Of a DNA stretch of 64,000 nucleotides, positions 1-10,884 are shown piece after piece (position 1 is the stretch's first letter; the number at the start of each line of letters is the position of its first letter). The translations under genes and the position numbers were made by a program. The DNA comes from Dasypus novemcinctus (lineage: Eukaryota; Chordata; Mammalia; Cingulata; Dasypodidae). Where the stretch lies: the NCBI RefSeq assembly GCF_030445035.2, contig NC_080675.1:63628544-63692543 (forward strand). Direction: 5' to 3'. Below the pieces are notes generated by a model. That model was not told where the DNA came from, searched no databases, and saw only the letters and a program-made list of their open reading frames with translations.

Positions 1-26
1 ATATATATATATATTTATATATATAC
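1..26. repeat. (TA)n microsatellite at window edge
   Basis: Alternating TA dinucleotides with one interruption. The tract continues off the left edge, so its full length is unknown. Confidence 0.9.
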
Positions 27-3000
27 CTGTTTTGAATTTCAAGGAAAATGACTTCTCTCTTTTTTTTTTTTCTTTAAACAGTACCAATTGCTTAGAGGCA
101 GGACAGACAGGAGGAAACTGCAATCTCAATTTTACAGAACGAAATTAAATAGAAAAAATTTTTATAGTGAGTTTCATACCTACATAGGTCACCACAAGCC
201 ACTCCTTTGGGTGTTTAATTTAAATTTTCATTGTCATTGTTTTTAAGACATTTTATGTAGAAGATAGTAACCTTGCAAATCCCTTAAAGAGATAAATTGT
301 TAAGGATTACAGAAGAAAATCCAGTAACTACTCATTCTTAAATATAGTTGGAAATCTATGTTATCTAAGTATTTAGTATCATAAAATTTAAATGGCTGAC
401 AGTCAAGTAACAGAATTTGGATTCTCTTAATAGCAAAGTATTAACTGAGACACTGCTTAGTATACAATACAATAGCATAATGATTTATGTTTACTGTATA
501 CAGAATTATTTTTCACAAGCTTTATTCGTGTAAAAACACAAATTCCACTTGGAAGAGATAACCTATATTTTCGTAGGCCAGCAATAATTTCTCTTTCTCC
601 TCACAGTTGAAAAGCTAGTTCAGCAGAGTTCTGCAAGTTTGTGACTTGGTTCATGAGCAAAACATTGATATGGGTAATCACAAGTTAAAAGAAAATTTAA
701 GTTAAATAGAAATGGTTATTTTTTTTTAATTCATTGGAAAAGAAATTGGCCCTTATTAGTCAATTTGTTTTTATTAGTCAATTTTTAAATTCATTTCTTT
801 ATTGCTATAAGTCATTTGTTCTTTTGGAGTTCCAATTGTTGTATGTGTTTTTCTTTAGGATTTCATAATTATTTTGTTAGTTTCTGCCATGACTCATTTT
901 GCCACCTCCATAAAATGCCAGTTGGTGACATGGAGCAAAAAAAAAAAAAAAGATTGTTTCCAACTACCCATCTCCCAAATTCAATAATCAGTACTGTAAG
1001 AGGGCAATATTGGGCATTATAAAATCTGCCTTCAGTTTATTTTTGAAAGCAATTTAATTTAGTCCTTTGTTTGAATCAAATGGAACTGTAAATGACTTTC
1101 TTGGATATTTTAAAATCTTTGATGTCACTCAGTAGTTTTCTGGAATTCAGAGGGCAAAGATATTTATTAAGATTTATATATATATTTAATATAGAAATAA
1201 ATATAAATATATTATATATATATATATAACCCAATTTTGTTAGGCCAACATTAATTCGTTTTTTTCGTAAAGATTTTTGCAAATTCTGATAGGTTGCAAA
1301 TTTTCTCAAAATGCAACTTAAATAGTTAAAGAAAATAAAATTGATTATTACTTATCTAAACTGTTTCATGAGTCTTCAATCTGTAGGGTAGAGTTGAAGA
1401 CAGGAAGGACAAAAGTATTATCCAAAATGGTAATCTTTGAGTTTACTTTGTAGAAATTCTCAATATGGAGCTCTTTCTTTTCTTCTCCAAGATTGTATTG
1501 GGTATCTGGATAATGGGTTTGGTTTACAGAATCTCATTGCTTGGGAGAAAGAGTTCTCAGGTCTGTTTAGTGTTCTCTTCTGTTTTCCCTTATCTCTACT
1601 TTGAATTAGTAGCTGTATTACTCTTATTGGTAGCTGCTAAAATCTAATTGGTTCCACCTGAGTGTTGGCTTTAGCTGTACAAGTATTGAAATGCACCTGG
1701 TCTCATCTTAGTGCTAGAGATAGCTGAGTTAGTTCTGAGAAGCTGCTGATCCCATTTCAGGGCTGGAGATAGATGGATTAGTGTTAATTGCTAAAGTCCA
1801 TGTCGCTAATTATTTTCTACAAACTTAAAGTTTCTTCTTCCATTATATCTGAGGCCCCAGCCCTCTCTGAAATGCTAATTCTTCAATATGGGGCATGTAG
1901 AGATCTGTGGATTGCTTACATAACATGCAGAGACTGGAAGGAGACATACTAATTCTGACTGCTTTGGAAATGGGTTGCTATCATCTCAGGCCATACTGGC
2001 AGTTGGCTCTATGGACAAATCCTCTCCTAGACTAAGCGTGCCATTATATCCTATGCTCTCAATCCCCATCCCTATACCAATCTAGATTATTTCCAAAGTG
2101 TTTCCACTAACTGAAGGTTCAGGTCCTGGGGAAACATGTTCTTTACCATTTGATCTCCTTCCCCTTAGCTCTCCTGAATACTTTTCCCCACAACCCACTG
2201 GGACCTGAAGGGATGAGGGTTAGAATTTTTATGTCCTCAGAATTATTTCCATTTTTCTAGGGCAGAGAAAGATTCATTTATTGTTTCTTTTAGTATTGGC
2301 TCATGAGATCTTAACTGAGAGTAAAATAACTTAGAAAATCTTGTCTTTCTTCACAAATCCTGGGTCTCAAGATGAGTGTCTTGCTGCAAAAGTCTATTTT
2401 AAATATAAAAACTGAGCATTTTTCTTTGTCTTTCTTTTTTCCCCATTAACAACTGTATTCTCCCCCTCTCAAACATTAACATCCAACAAACCCAAGGCAG
2501 ATAACTCTTAAGCCAACTAAAGAAAAGTTCAATTATGTAAAATGTCAAAGGAGAAAATCATATTGTTATGGTTTATAACATTACCACAGCCATAGGTGGA
2601 TGAGATAAATGCTCATATTTGAAGATTATGACAACTATATATCATAGCTTCATCTTAGAGGAGAAACCTTCTTTCAAATCCAGAAAGAGGGTTTCACAAA
2701 AGTATAGTGGAAGAATTAATACAAGTCAGAGTAATTATCCAAAATCTTTATCCTAGTAAAATGTCAGACAACAAGGCTGTCAACAAATTACCTAGGCACA
2801 TCATCTATGAAATTAGGTTTTTATAAGAGGAATTTAGTGTTATTTCTTTTGGTTATGGCCAAAATCCAATTCTAGTTGAAACAGCTACTCGGGGCCTTAC
2901 TTGGGACATGGTAACTGCCCAAAAACACTTCTTTAATGAATGAAAGAACTGTAAAAGCTTTATTACTGACCACAACAAAATAACTTTGGTGACTAGAATT

Positions 3001-3035
3001 GAACAAGCTCTTGAGGAAGGAATAAAACATGGTAG
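27..3035. other. AT-rich DNA without recognised genes
   Basis: About 3 kb with no gene, splice structure or confident repeat. It holds a second AT-rich simple stretch at 1172-1229 and an A-run at 938-951. Between 1610 and 1800 there are degenerate internal similarities (repeated forms of 'tagctg', 'gctaaa' and 'ctggagata') that suggest an old repeat fragment I cannot name. Short ORFs here look random in composition. Confidence 0.5.
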
Positions 3036-3054
3036 TTAAAAGGAGCCGACTGCG

Positions 3055-3222
3055 GAGTGAGAATCAAGAGTTACTACTAGCTCTGTGATTGGAAGAAATT
3101 TTGTCCCCCAGATTTCCTTAGTTCCACTCAAAAGGTTGATGTGCAGTTTAAAGGAGTTAAACTTGCCCAAATTGCACAGTATCTGGCACAGAGTAAACAA
3201 TAAATGTTAGCTAATATAACTC
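3055..3222 (+). repeat. MIR SINE
   Basis: Matches the MIR layout: a 'ttactagctctgtga' core, a pyrimidine-rich 'cctcagtttcctc'-like middle, and a tail of 'tctggcacagagtaaacaataaatgttag', a diverged form of the MIR ending. It sits about 30 bp before the PTS retrocopy. MIR is an old tRNA-derived SINE shared by all mammals. Confidence 0.75.
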
Positions 3223-3252
3223 AGGAGAGTTAGCTATTGTATCTAATACAAT

Positions 3253-3880
3253 TACAAGCAAATCTCTGAATGATGAAGAAAACTTGAAGCTGTTTGGGAA
3301 ATGCAGCAATCCAAATGGCCATGGGCACAATTATAAAGATGAGTCCTGTTACAGGGATGGCTATAACCTTGACCGACCTCAAAGAATGTATGGAGGCAGC
3401 AATTATGAAATCCCTTGATCACAAGAATCTGAATTTGGATGTGCTATACTTCACTGAGGTAACCATGACAGAAAATGTGGCTGTATATATCTGGGAAAAA
3501 CTTCAGTAATTTCTTTTTGTGGAAGTTCTATATAAAGTTAAAGTGTACGAAACTGACAATAATATTGTAGTCTATAAGGGAGAATAGATTTTAGGATTAG
3601 CATTATAGAAAGACAATTTCTTTCTATATTTGAAAAAAATCTTTATCTCCTTAGAGCCTTAGTGAGTCATGACATTGTTTTTGTACATCCACATTGTGTT
3701 CTGGAGTGCCTGATTTATTGAAATTATTGTAAGACCTGCTTTAAATTTAAATCTATTTTAAAACCAAGTTTGTAATATATCCTTGACATAATTCAGAGAA
3801 TATTTTATCCTGTGATAGATTAAAAGTTATGCAATTTTCATTAAAATGTTTTGGTATAGAATTATTTGAAATCAAAGATG
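3253..3880 (+). pseudogene. PTS: PTS processed pseudogene (6-pyruvoyltetrahydropterin synthase)
   Basis: The parent enzyme makes 6-pyruvoyltetrahydropterin in tetrahydrobiopterin synthesis and is a zinc enzyme of about 145 residues. The copy reads [11 protein letters not shown], then the histidine-rich NGHGHNYK zinc-site segment, [19 protein letters not shown] and finally YKVKVYETDNN with stop TAG at 3585-3587. Exon-derived segments join without introns, so it is a retrocopy. Roughly the first 27 codons are missing. A deletion after HGHNYK removes about 24 bp and shifts the frame, a smaller in-frame loss lies before ENVAVYIW, and a nonsense TAA at 3507-3509 replaces a lysine codon. The sequence to about 3880 looks like retained 3'UTR. 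No clear poly-A or target-site duplication remains. It cannot make enzyme. Confidence 0.9.
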
Positions 3881-3889
3881 TTTTTGTTA

Positions 3890-5560
3890 CTTTTTTCTCC
3901 ATTATTTCATAACAGTATCCATTTTTCTTGGTATATACAAATGGTAAAAATGTTTATAAAATTTAAAGTGGGTGAATCTTACAAAAATAAAATGTAGGTG
4001 GACATAAAAGTCTGAAAACATAGATAGTATGTATTTTTAGTAGCTTTAACTCCCTTGATTACTAATTCTCAGGTATGTTAAATATAAATTCTGCCTTAGT
4101 GTACATTGTTCATTGCAATTTTACACAACTTTTTGAATTGTTAGGAGGAACACATTGAACACAGCATACATTATTAGTAAACTGTTAATTATGTATTTGG
4201 TTTGCATTTCCAGACTTTACAGCCACTGGAAGAATTTTAATTCAGAAAATGGAAGAATAATCATTCATTGTAAGCCCTGTTAAAATAGTCAACATGAAAA
4301 AGATGTATTTTTCTGTGTAAGGCATCTTCTATACATATTTTATCCTAATTGATCTCATTATATTCTGATCATTAAACTTACCTGCATAAGTTGAACTAAA
4401 AAAGAACAATAGATTATTGTTTGAAAAAAATTAGACATCTAATGAAACATGTTTTTGTACCAGTTAATCAGGTATAGTGAGCTATGACATTTTTTGTGGT
4501 ATTAAAACCAAGTGCCAGGCAAAGAAACATTCATACATTGGTTGTTTCAATGAATTAATTCTTACATTTCTTTATGGATGAAAGTTCTTCATGAAACTTG
4601 AACTTCATCAGTTTGTCATAGCTGATAATTAATGACAATTTTGAGGATAATTCTCAAGTCAGCACTTATCCAGGGTGATCAAAGAATAGTTTTAATTAAA
4701 AATTGCTTTTGTACCTATTTTTTTTCATTTATGAAGACCTATTTTGAGGATTCCAAAAGTTAAATAAATGAGTTAACTGTTCAAAAATGACACATTTTTA
4801 TTGAGAATAGATTTTTATTCTGGAGATAGTTACTCATACCTAGAACTAACTGTATACTGGAAAATAGTAGCAATATACCTCACTGTATAGAATTGATATG
4901 ACATGTAAAAAATAACAAAGGACTGTATTTAGGAATTATCAAATTATTTAATATAACCAATTAAAGTTATCAACTTTTTCAAAGGATATGAACAAGGAGG
5001 CTTCATCAAAAGTCTGTACTAGATTTGCTGGACTATTTTAACATATAAATAATGGTAGCCTTTTCTAAATAGCTTAAGGTGCTCTTAGCTCAATATTTTT
5101 CAATCCCAAAGTCTGCTTAATCCCAATTAATTTTCGAAAACAAAGTGTCAGATAAAAGGAGTGATGTATTTAACTCAGTTCATTGTAAAGAATTTTCACC
5201 CTGATTAAGCAAACATTCATATTAAAAAAATGTGCAGGTTGTCAAGGATATTTTGAGGCCAAATGTCATAAAGCTTTGAATTTTGCTTATTGCTCAACCT
5301 GCTACACTGTATTTAACACAGATACTAATGTTGAATTATCAGGAAGGATATTTCTATTCAGACTTAACTGGGTACTTAAAAATACAAACAAGGCAAAATT
5401 GTGATGTAAGAAGTTTTACAAATTGTTCCCTCCACTAGTAAAATGAAAGTGCAGGAAAAGAAACTAGAATTAACTAAATGGTAACCCTAGAACCAAAATG
5501 GACATTTAGAACAACTACAGGATGCTAAAGGAAGTGAGAGGCTGCCAAAGGTTCAGATTT
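3890..5560. other. AT-rich DNA, nothing recognised
   Basis: About 1.7 kb of low-GC sequence with no supported coding region, RNA gene or confident repeat. Confidence 0.5.
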
Positions 5561-5564
5561 TGTA

Positions 5565-5905
5565 AGTAGAAACGTCAACCAGTGACCAAGCTCCATTGCT
5601 CAGCCCTGAGCCAGTGGCTCCATAAATACCTGCAGCTGCGACAACACAGCCCAATTCCAGTTGTGACTGTCTGAGGCCATGGCTGGCAGAGGAGCCTCCT
5701 CCTGAAGAAGTTGGGGTTGAGGGTCAAGGTCCCTCTGGGGAATCCCTGAGGGGCCAGCACAGAAGCTGACCTCAGTTTCTGCCCTCTAGGTAGCAGTACT
5801 TCCATCCTCCCAACATACACCAGGGGATAAAGAGCTAGTGTTTTCAATTTTTTTTCCTTCTGTGTGTGGGCATCTTTTGGTCTGGTAGACACCTGGGGGC
5901 ATGGC
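5565..5905. repeat. Degenerate ~150-bp repeat unit(s), unassigned
   Basis: A GC-richer island within AT-rich DNA. The part from 5735 to 5900 ('aatccctgaggggcc', 'gctgacctcagtttctgcc', 'ggcatcttttggtctgg') resembles the three tandem units at 6918-7345. It was probably once continuous with them and separated by later insertions. The layout recalls tandem promoter units of L1 5'UTRs, but no L1 coding sequence is attached. The 110-codon minus-strand ORF inside is judged fortuitous. Confidence 0.45.
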
Positions 5906-6244
5906 ATTGACTATGGCCTGGAATTCTTTTAATCATTTCTAATTTTGATTAATACAAATAATTCTATGAATATCCTAATCCACTTTAGCATCACTGATTT
6001 TTCCTATCTTCAGATAACTCAAAATAGGATTAATTTTTATGTGGACAAAGGCATGAACAATTTAATATGTTGGTAAATTTAGAAAACATCTACATAAAAT
6101 TTGTGTTGATATTTACTTCCATACACAGTAAGTAGGCTGTCCTCCTATATGTCCTAATTATTATATGCTTTATTCCTTCCAGCTGGAACGGTAGGAATAT
6201 TTTCTCACTGTATTTTAAATTTAATTCAAAATTACTTCATTAGT

Positions 6245-6410
6245 AGTGACTATGAATTTTTTCTCAAATGTTTTACTCTTTTATTAGAAAAGTTGTGGGT
6301 TTACAGAAAAATCCTGCATAAAATATAGGATTCCTTTATATCACCCCAACACCAAGACCTTGTATTGGTGTGGAACATTTGTTACCATTGATGGTAGCAC
6401 TTTTTTTTTT
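6245..6410 (-). mobile_element. L1 3'UTR-like fragment
   Basis: On the plus strand it reads 'gttgtgggtttacagaaaaatc', '...caccaagaccttgtattggtgtgg' and 'catttgttaccattgatg'. These are the same motifs as in the inverted 3'UTR of L1-F at 44100-44760. It is diverged and coding-free. Confidence 0.55.
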
Positions 6411-6424
6411 TGTACTTTTTTTTT

Positions 6425-6545
6425 TAACAGTAGTAACCAATATTTATTGAGAGATTCTATGTTCTCAACAATGTGTGAAGCACAGTACATGGATTACCCC
6501 ACTTAAAATACCCAATACGGAGGCCTATGGGAAATTGTCCTATTT
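6425..6545 (-). repeat. MIR-like SINE fragment
   Basis: 'ccaatatttattgagagattctatg', 'tgtgaagcacagtacatg' and 'aatacggaggcc' follow the order of an inverted MIR (end, size-class middle, core). It lies between two L1 3'UTR-like fragments. Confidence 0.5.
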
Positions 6546-6900
6546 TTAAAAATAGGTTTTAATTAGAGAAATTATAGGTATACAAAAAAATTATGTAAAA
6601 ATTACAGCATTCCCATAGAAACCCCTATGGTTGACACTTTACAATAGTGTGTACCTTTGTTACAATTGATGAAAGATGATCAACTATAGTCTATAGTTTA
6701 CATTAGGTGTATTTTTCCCCATGTACCACTCTATTGCTAACCTCTTGTATTAGTGTTGTACATTTGTTATAATTTATGAAAAAATATTCTTATACTATTG
6801 TCCATCATTTAAAACAGGGTTCACTGTATTATATAGTATTGTGCTTTAATATTTTTTATTTAAGTAACATAGATGATCTAAAATTTCCCCTTTTAACCAC
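6546..6900 (-). mobile_element. L1 3'UTR-like fragment, two tandem units
   Basis: Two degenerate copies of the unit that includes 'acctttgttacaattgatgaa', 'actatagtctatagtttacatt' and 'cctcttgtattagtgttg'. It ends with 'cccttttaaccacattcacag'. It is the inverted form of the ~180-bp unit found tandemly in the 3'UTRs of L1-C and L1-F. Confidence 0.5.
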
Positions 6901-6917
6901 ATTCACAGATTTTGGCT

Positions 6918-7345
6918 CTCTTTGCAGCAGCAGCAGCTTCTAGACTCATATCAGCATCTACAAGGACTTAAAGACCTAGTGGACTTTTTATTGATTGGGT
7001 TTTTTTCTTTCTCTTTCTTGTGTTGTTTACTCGGTTGGATACCTGAGGGCCCAATGCAGATGATAGCCTTGGTTTCTCTCAGAAGCAGCATCTTTTGGCT
7101 TTACATCAGTATCTATGGAGACATAAAGAGTCAGTGTACCTCTTCCTCTTTTTCTTGGTATGTTTTTTCTTTCTCTGATTTATATTTTTGGATCTGGTGA
7201 ATCCCTGAGGGAGGAACAAAGACACTGACCTAGGTTTTGTCTTGAAAGGCAGCAGCTTCTGGCTTCCTAGCAGAATATAACAAGAGCCTTGCAGTGGCAG
7301 TGCAGTTTTTTTTTTCCAGGTTTGATTTAATTTTTCTCCCTGCTT
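6918..7345 (+). repeat. Three degenerate ~130-160-bp tandem units
   Basis: Units begin near 6918, 7036 and 7198. They share 'cctgaggg', 'agcagcatcttttggc'-type and 'acataaagagtcagtgtacc'-type segments followed by a pyrimidine-rich stretch. The piece at 5735-5900 belongs to the same family. Class unknown; the strand given is that of the readable order only. Confidence 0.5.
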
Positions 7346-7399
7346 GTGGGTGTTTTGTATGTTTGTTAGTAATTTTTTCTTTAGATCTTTCCTTTATTT

Positions 7400-7738
7400 T
7401 TTTAAATTAAAAAAATTTAAAGTAGCTTTAGATTAAATAAATGTTACATTAAAAAAAAGATGGGATTCCCATATGGCCCTCTCCCTCCCCCTTCCACTCT
7501 TTCCCACATCAACAACATCCCTCATTAGTGGTACATTTGTTACAATTGATGAACACATTAATGCACTGCTACTACCTGTGGACTATGGTTTACATTATAG
7601 TTTACACTCTGTCCCACAGAATTTTGTAGGTTATGACAAAATATACAATGGCCTGTATCTCTCACTGCAATGTCATGCAGGACAACTCCAATACCCTGAA
7701 TTTGAACCTATAATTAGCACTATCCTTCATAAGTATAT
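7400..7738 (-). mobile_element. L1 3'UTR-like fragment
   Basis: Contains 'tacatttgttacaattgatg', 'gtggactatggtttacatt' and 'tgcaatgtcatgcagga', the same repeat type as 6546-6900 and 23490-23860. Spurious ORFs across it have no family match. Confidence 0.5.
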
Positions 7739-7926
7739 CTGAGACACTTAAATCTTTAATTTGTCCATGTGCCAGTTGTGCCTTGAATTTAAGCGTAGCT
7801 ACAATACCTAATCTCCTGTTCATTGGACTCACCCAGGACAGCTAACAAGGAGATGATGATGGACAACACCCATCCTAAGGAACAGAGAGTGTCTGCAACT
7901 GCAAGCAAGATAGTTCCATCTGGAGA
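7739..7926 (+). repeat. X-repeat internal fragment
   Basis: Aligns by eye to 37100-37290 of the full X-repeat: 'tcattggactcaccc', 'agctaacaaggag', 'ggacaaccacc'-like, 'ggaac.aagag' and 'tgcaactgcaagcaag'. It abuts the presumed 5' end of L1-A. Confidence 0.6.
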
Positions 7927-9159
7927 TCCAGTACAGTGGCCTCAGTTTAAGTGACCACTCACTACCTCTCTCACAAAAAACTGGCTGAGAAGAGGCAAGA
8001 TCCTGCCTGAGTGAGTTGTTTTGGGAACCCACAGAACAGGAGACTTCAGGGCATCAATCTGGAGGCAACAGGACAAAGAGATTAAAGGCCCAAGGAAAAA
8101 CTGATTTTCTCACCATGGTGGCTGGAAATGGCAGGTGGGTAACTGGTACCCTCAAGGCAAAAATCTACTGTGAACCCCCTGACTCCTACCAGCCACCAGT
8201 GGAAGGGAGAGTCCTCTGGGAGTAAGAGTGTTCTGGAGAAGGGTGGAGAGGAGTTCCCTTTCAAGTGGACTTGCTTGGTTAACTGGACCCCTTTGAACTT
8301 TAGGGTGCATACCAGCTGGCAAGAGGTGGCCCTGGGAAGAGGGGAGAGGTGAATCTGCTTAGACAGCCTGATTTACTTAGCCAAACTAGGAGAGAGGAAC
8401 TTGGGCTGGGAGAGGGTAGAGTCAGGCAATTGACTGGTCTGGTGCTGAAAACTATAAAAATCCCAACACCCCTAAGGGAGGCAGGCAGTAGGAAGTGCTT
8501 AATAAACTTTCAAGAGCCTATTTAAGGTCCCTAGGGAGGAGGGGGAGATCTGGAAGAGGGTGGAGAGTCATTTCTCTATGGCAGGTTCAGATACCAGAGT
8601 CCCATTTAAATTTCAGAAAGGAATTCAACCTGACCAGGACAGGTAAGGGGGAATTCCAATCACACAGGCTATCATGTCATGTGGCCTCAGAGAGAAAGCA
8701 GTAAGAATAGAAAGGGGGCAGGGACAGACAGGCTCCTAATGAGCAAGAATCTACCCAACTGCAAAGAGTCAAACCTGCTCTAGGGAAAGTGGCTGGATAG
8801 CTTTCTAGCCAACAGACCCAATGAGAAGGTTTAGTACAAGGGAAGAGTCCCTGCTTCAATTCGTGGCTCTCCTTAGAGCAGTGGTTAACTGTGTTATCAA
8901 ACACCCAGCTGATACTTTAGGACAGAGAACACGTTGACATTATTTTTATATTAACTTCTCTTGGGTCTCTTATTTGTCTTAAAAAAAAGTTCCTTTTAAA
9001 AAATTTAACTTATTTTACTTGCTGAAACCTAATTCAAAGCCTGCAGAGGGCAGGCTGCAGGGTAATTGATTGATGAACACTGCCATCCTGAGAAGCTCCT
9101 CATGGGCCTAAGAGGGAAGTTTGTTTTCCCTATGTTTTCATTTGATCATTTGCTGAGTG

Positions 9160-9690
9160 TTTGTTTTTTATTCTTCATTTTTACCTCCTTCTCCACTCCC
9201 ATTTAAAAAAAATTTGGTGCTGCTGTTTTGTTTCTTGTGTGCTCTGTTTCCCCCTTCATTTCCCCTTTTCCTTGTATACCAGTTTTGTCTATCTACACTA
9301 TTTCTTTTCCTGCCTTCTTCTTCCTCTCTTCTGCATTCTCTTTTTGTTCTTATATTCCACCTCTCTTTGTGTAGTCTAGACTTTTTCTTGTTTTATCTCC
9401 TCTATTCTCTGTTTTCTTTCTTTTTTTAACTTTTTTTTCTTATTGTCTCTTCTTTTTACTTTCTCTCTCCTTTTCATAATGGCCTTTCAGTTCATTCTAG
9501 TATTTTTCTCTATTTGGTTTTTCTTTTCATCGTTTGTATACCACTTTCTCATTCTCATTCCTCTACACTTCTTACATGAGTTAATTATTCATTTTCCTAG
9601 GTCTTTTACAGTTCCTCTTTCTCCCATTTACTACTATTATTACTATTATCCTTTTTCTTTTCTTACCTCTTTTCCTTTCTCTGGCCCTAC
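9160..9690 (+). repeat. Pyrimidine-rich tract in L1-A 5'UTR
   Basis: More than 500 bp dominated by T and C just before ORF1, with few purines on the plus strand. L1-B has the matching tract at 29210-29830, so it belongs to this L1 lineage and is not a random simple repeat. Long ORFs here come from lack of stop codons in low-complexity sequence. Confidence 0.8.
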
Positions 9691-9844
9691 TCTTCTTTCA
9701 AGGCAAAATAGACAATGGCAAGGAAATAGAATAACAAGAACAAAGTGTCAAAGAGAAAACTAACCACACACACAAAAAGAGCAACTAAATAAAACTATTG
9801 CATAGAGAGACTAATCAACTGAATAAACCCATCAAGGTAAAGAG

Positions 9845-10829
9845 ATGCCTAAACACCAACAAAAGATTATAAGTCATACTAAGAAACAAGGAGACATGGT
9901 CCACTCCAATGAACAAACTAAAAACAAGGAGAAGATGCAGGACATGGAACAACTAAACAAAGCTTTCCAAACAAGTACCGTGAACCAACTTAATGAAGTG
10001 AAGGAAGAGATTAATGATATCAAGAAGACACTGGGAGAACATACTGAAAAATTTGTAAACATATGTAAAATGATAATGGATATGATGGTGATGAAGGGCA
10101 CAATCCAAAAAATCAAAAATACACTAGAAGTACATAACAGCAAATTTGAACAGGTGGAGGAAAGAATTACCAACATGAAAGACAGTATATCTGAAATCAA
10201 ACAGATAGTAAAACAGATAAATAAAAAGATAGAAAAAATTCAGCTGGGACTTAGGGATCTGAATGACAACACAAAATACACAAACATATGCATTATAGGC
10301 ATCCCAGAGGAAGAAGAGAAGGGAAAGGGGACAGAAGGAGTGTTGGAGAAAATAATAGGTGCAATCTTCCCAACTCTATTGAAGAAGATGGATGTACAAG
10401 TTTGGGAAGTGCAGCACACCCCAAAGAGTATAAATTCCAACAGGTCTACTCCAAGACATAAACTTATCAAATGTCCATGCTCAAGACATAGAGAGAAAAC
10501 TGAAAGCAGCAAGAGAAAAGAGAACCATCACATCCAAGGGAAGCTCAATAAGATCAAGTGCTCATCTCTCATCTAAAATTATGGAGGCAAGAAAGCAGTG
10601 GCTTGACATAGTTAAGGTGCTAAAAGAAAAAGAAAACCTACAGCCAAGAATTCTCTATCCAGCAAAGCTGGCATTCATAAATGATGGAGAATTCAAAATA
10701 GTCACAGATAAACAGATATTAAGAGAGTATGCCAATAAGAAACTTGCCCTTCAAGAAATACTAAAGGGAGTACTTCAGGTTGAAAGGAAGAACCAGAAAA
10801 GAGTTGGAGGAGAATGTAAGAACAATTAA
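9845..10829 (+). pseudogene. L1-A ORF1 (RNA-binding chaperone), frameshifted
   Basis: ORF1p forms trimers and coats L1 RNA. The copy opens with a Lys/Gln-rich basic N-terminus, then a long Glu/Lys/Ile coiled coil (roughly residues 35-140, e.g. EVKEEINDIKKTLGEH), then the RRM-type part with IIGIPEEEEKGKGTEGV. Near 10440 the frame shifts and the expected segment is lost. The C-terminal domain resumes at 10581 in another frame (EARKQWLDIVKVLKEKENLQ, RILYPAKLAF) and ends at 10829. The start is chosen by analogy with L1-B ORF1 at 29985. Confidence 0.85.
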
Positions 10830-10884
10830 AAAGATAAGAACAGAAATAAAAACAACATATGGCACACATAAATCCTAAGAAAAT

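Noticed and set aside
5575..5907. 110-codon minus-strand ORF in a GC-richer island
   Set aside because: Composition follows the degenerate ~150-bp repeat there; no domain and no splice context.
9157..9763. Overlapping long plus-strand ORFs rich in Phe, Leu and Ser that look like membrane proteins
   Set aside because: They come from the T/C-rich tract of the L1-A 5'UTR, which lacks stop codons by composition. The same happens at 29122-29615 in L1-B.
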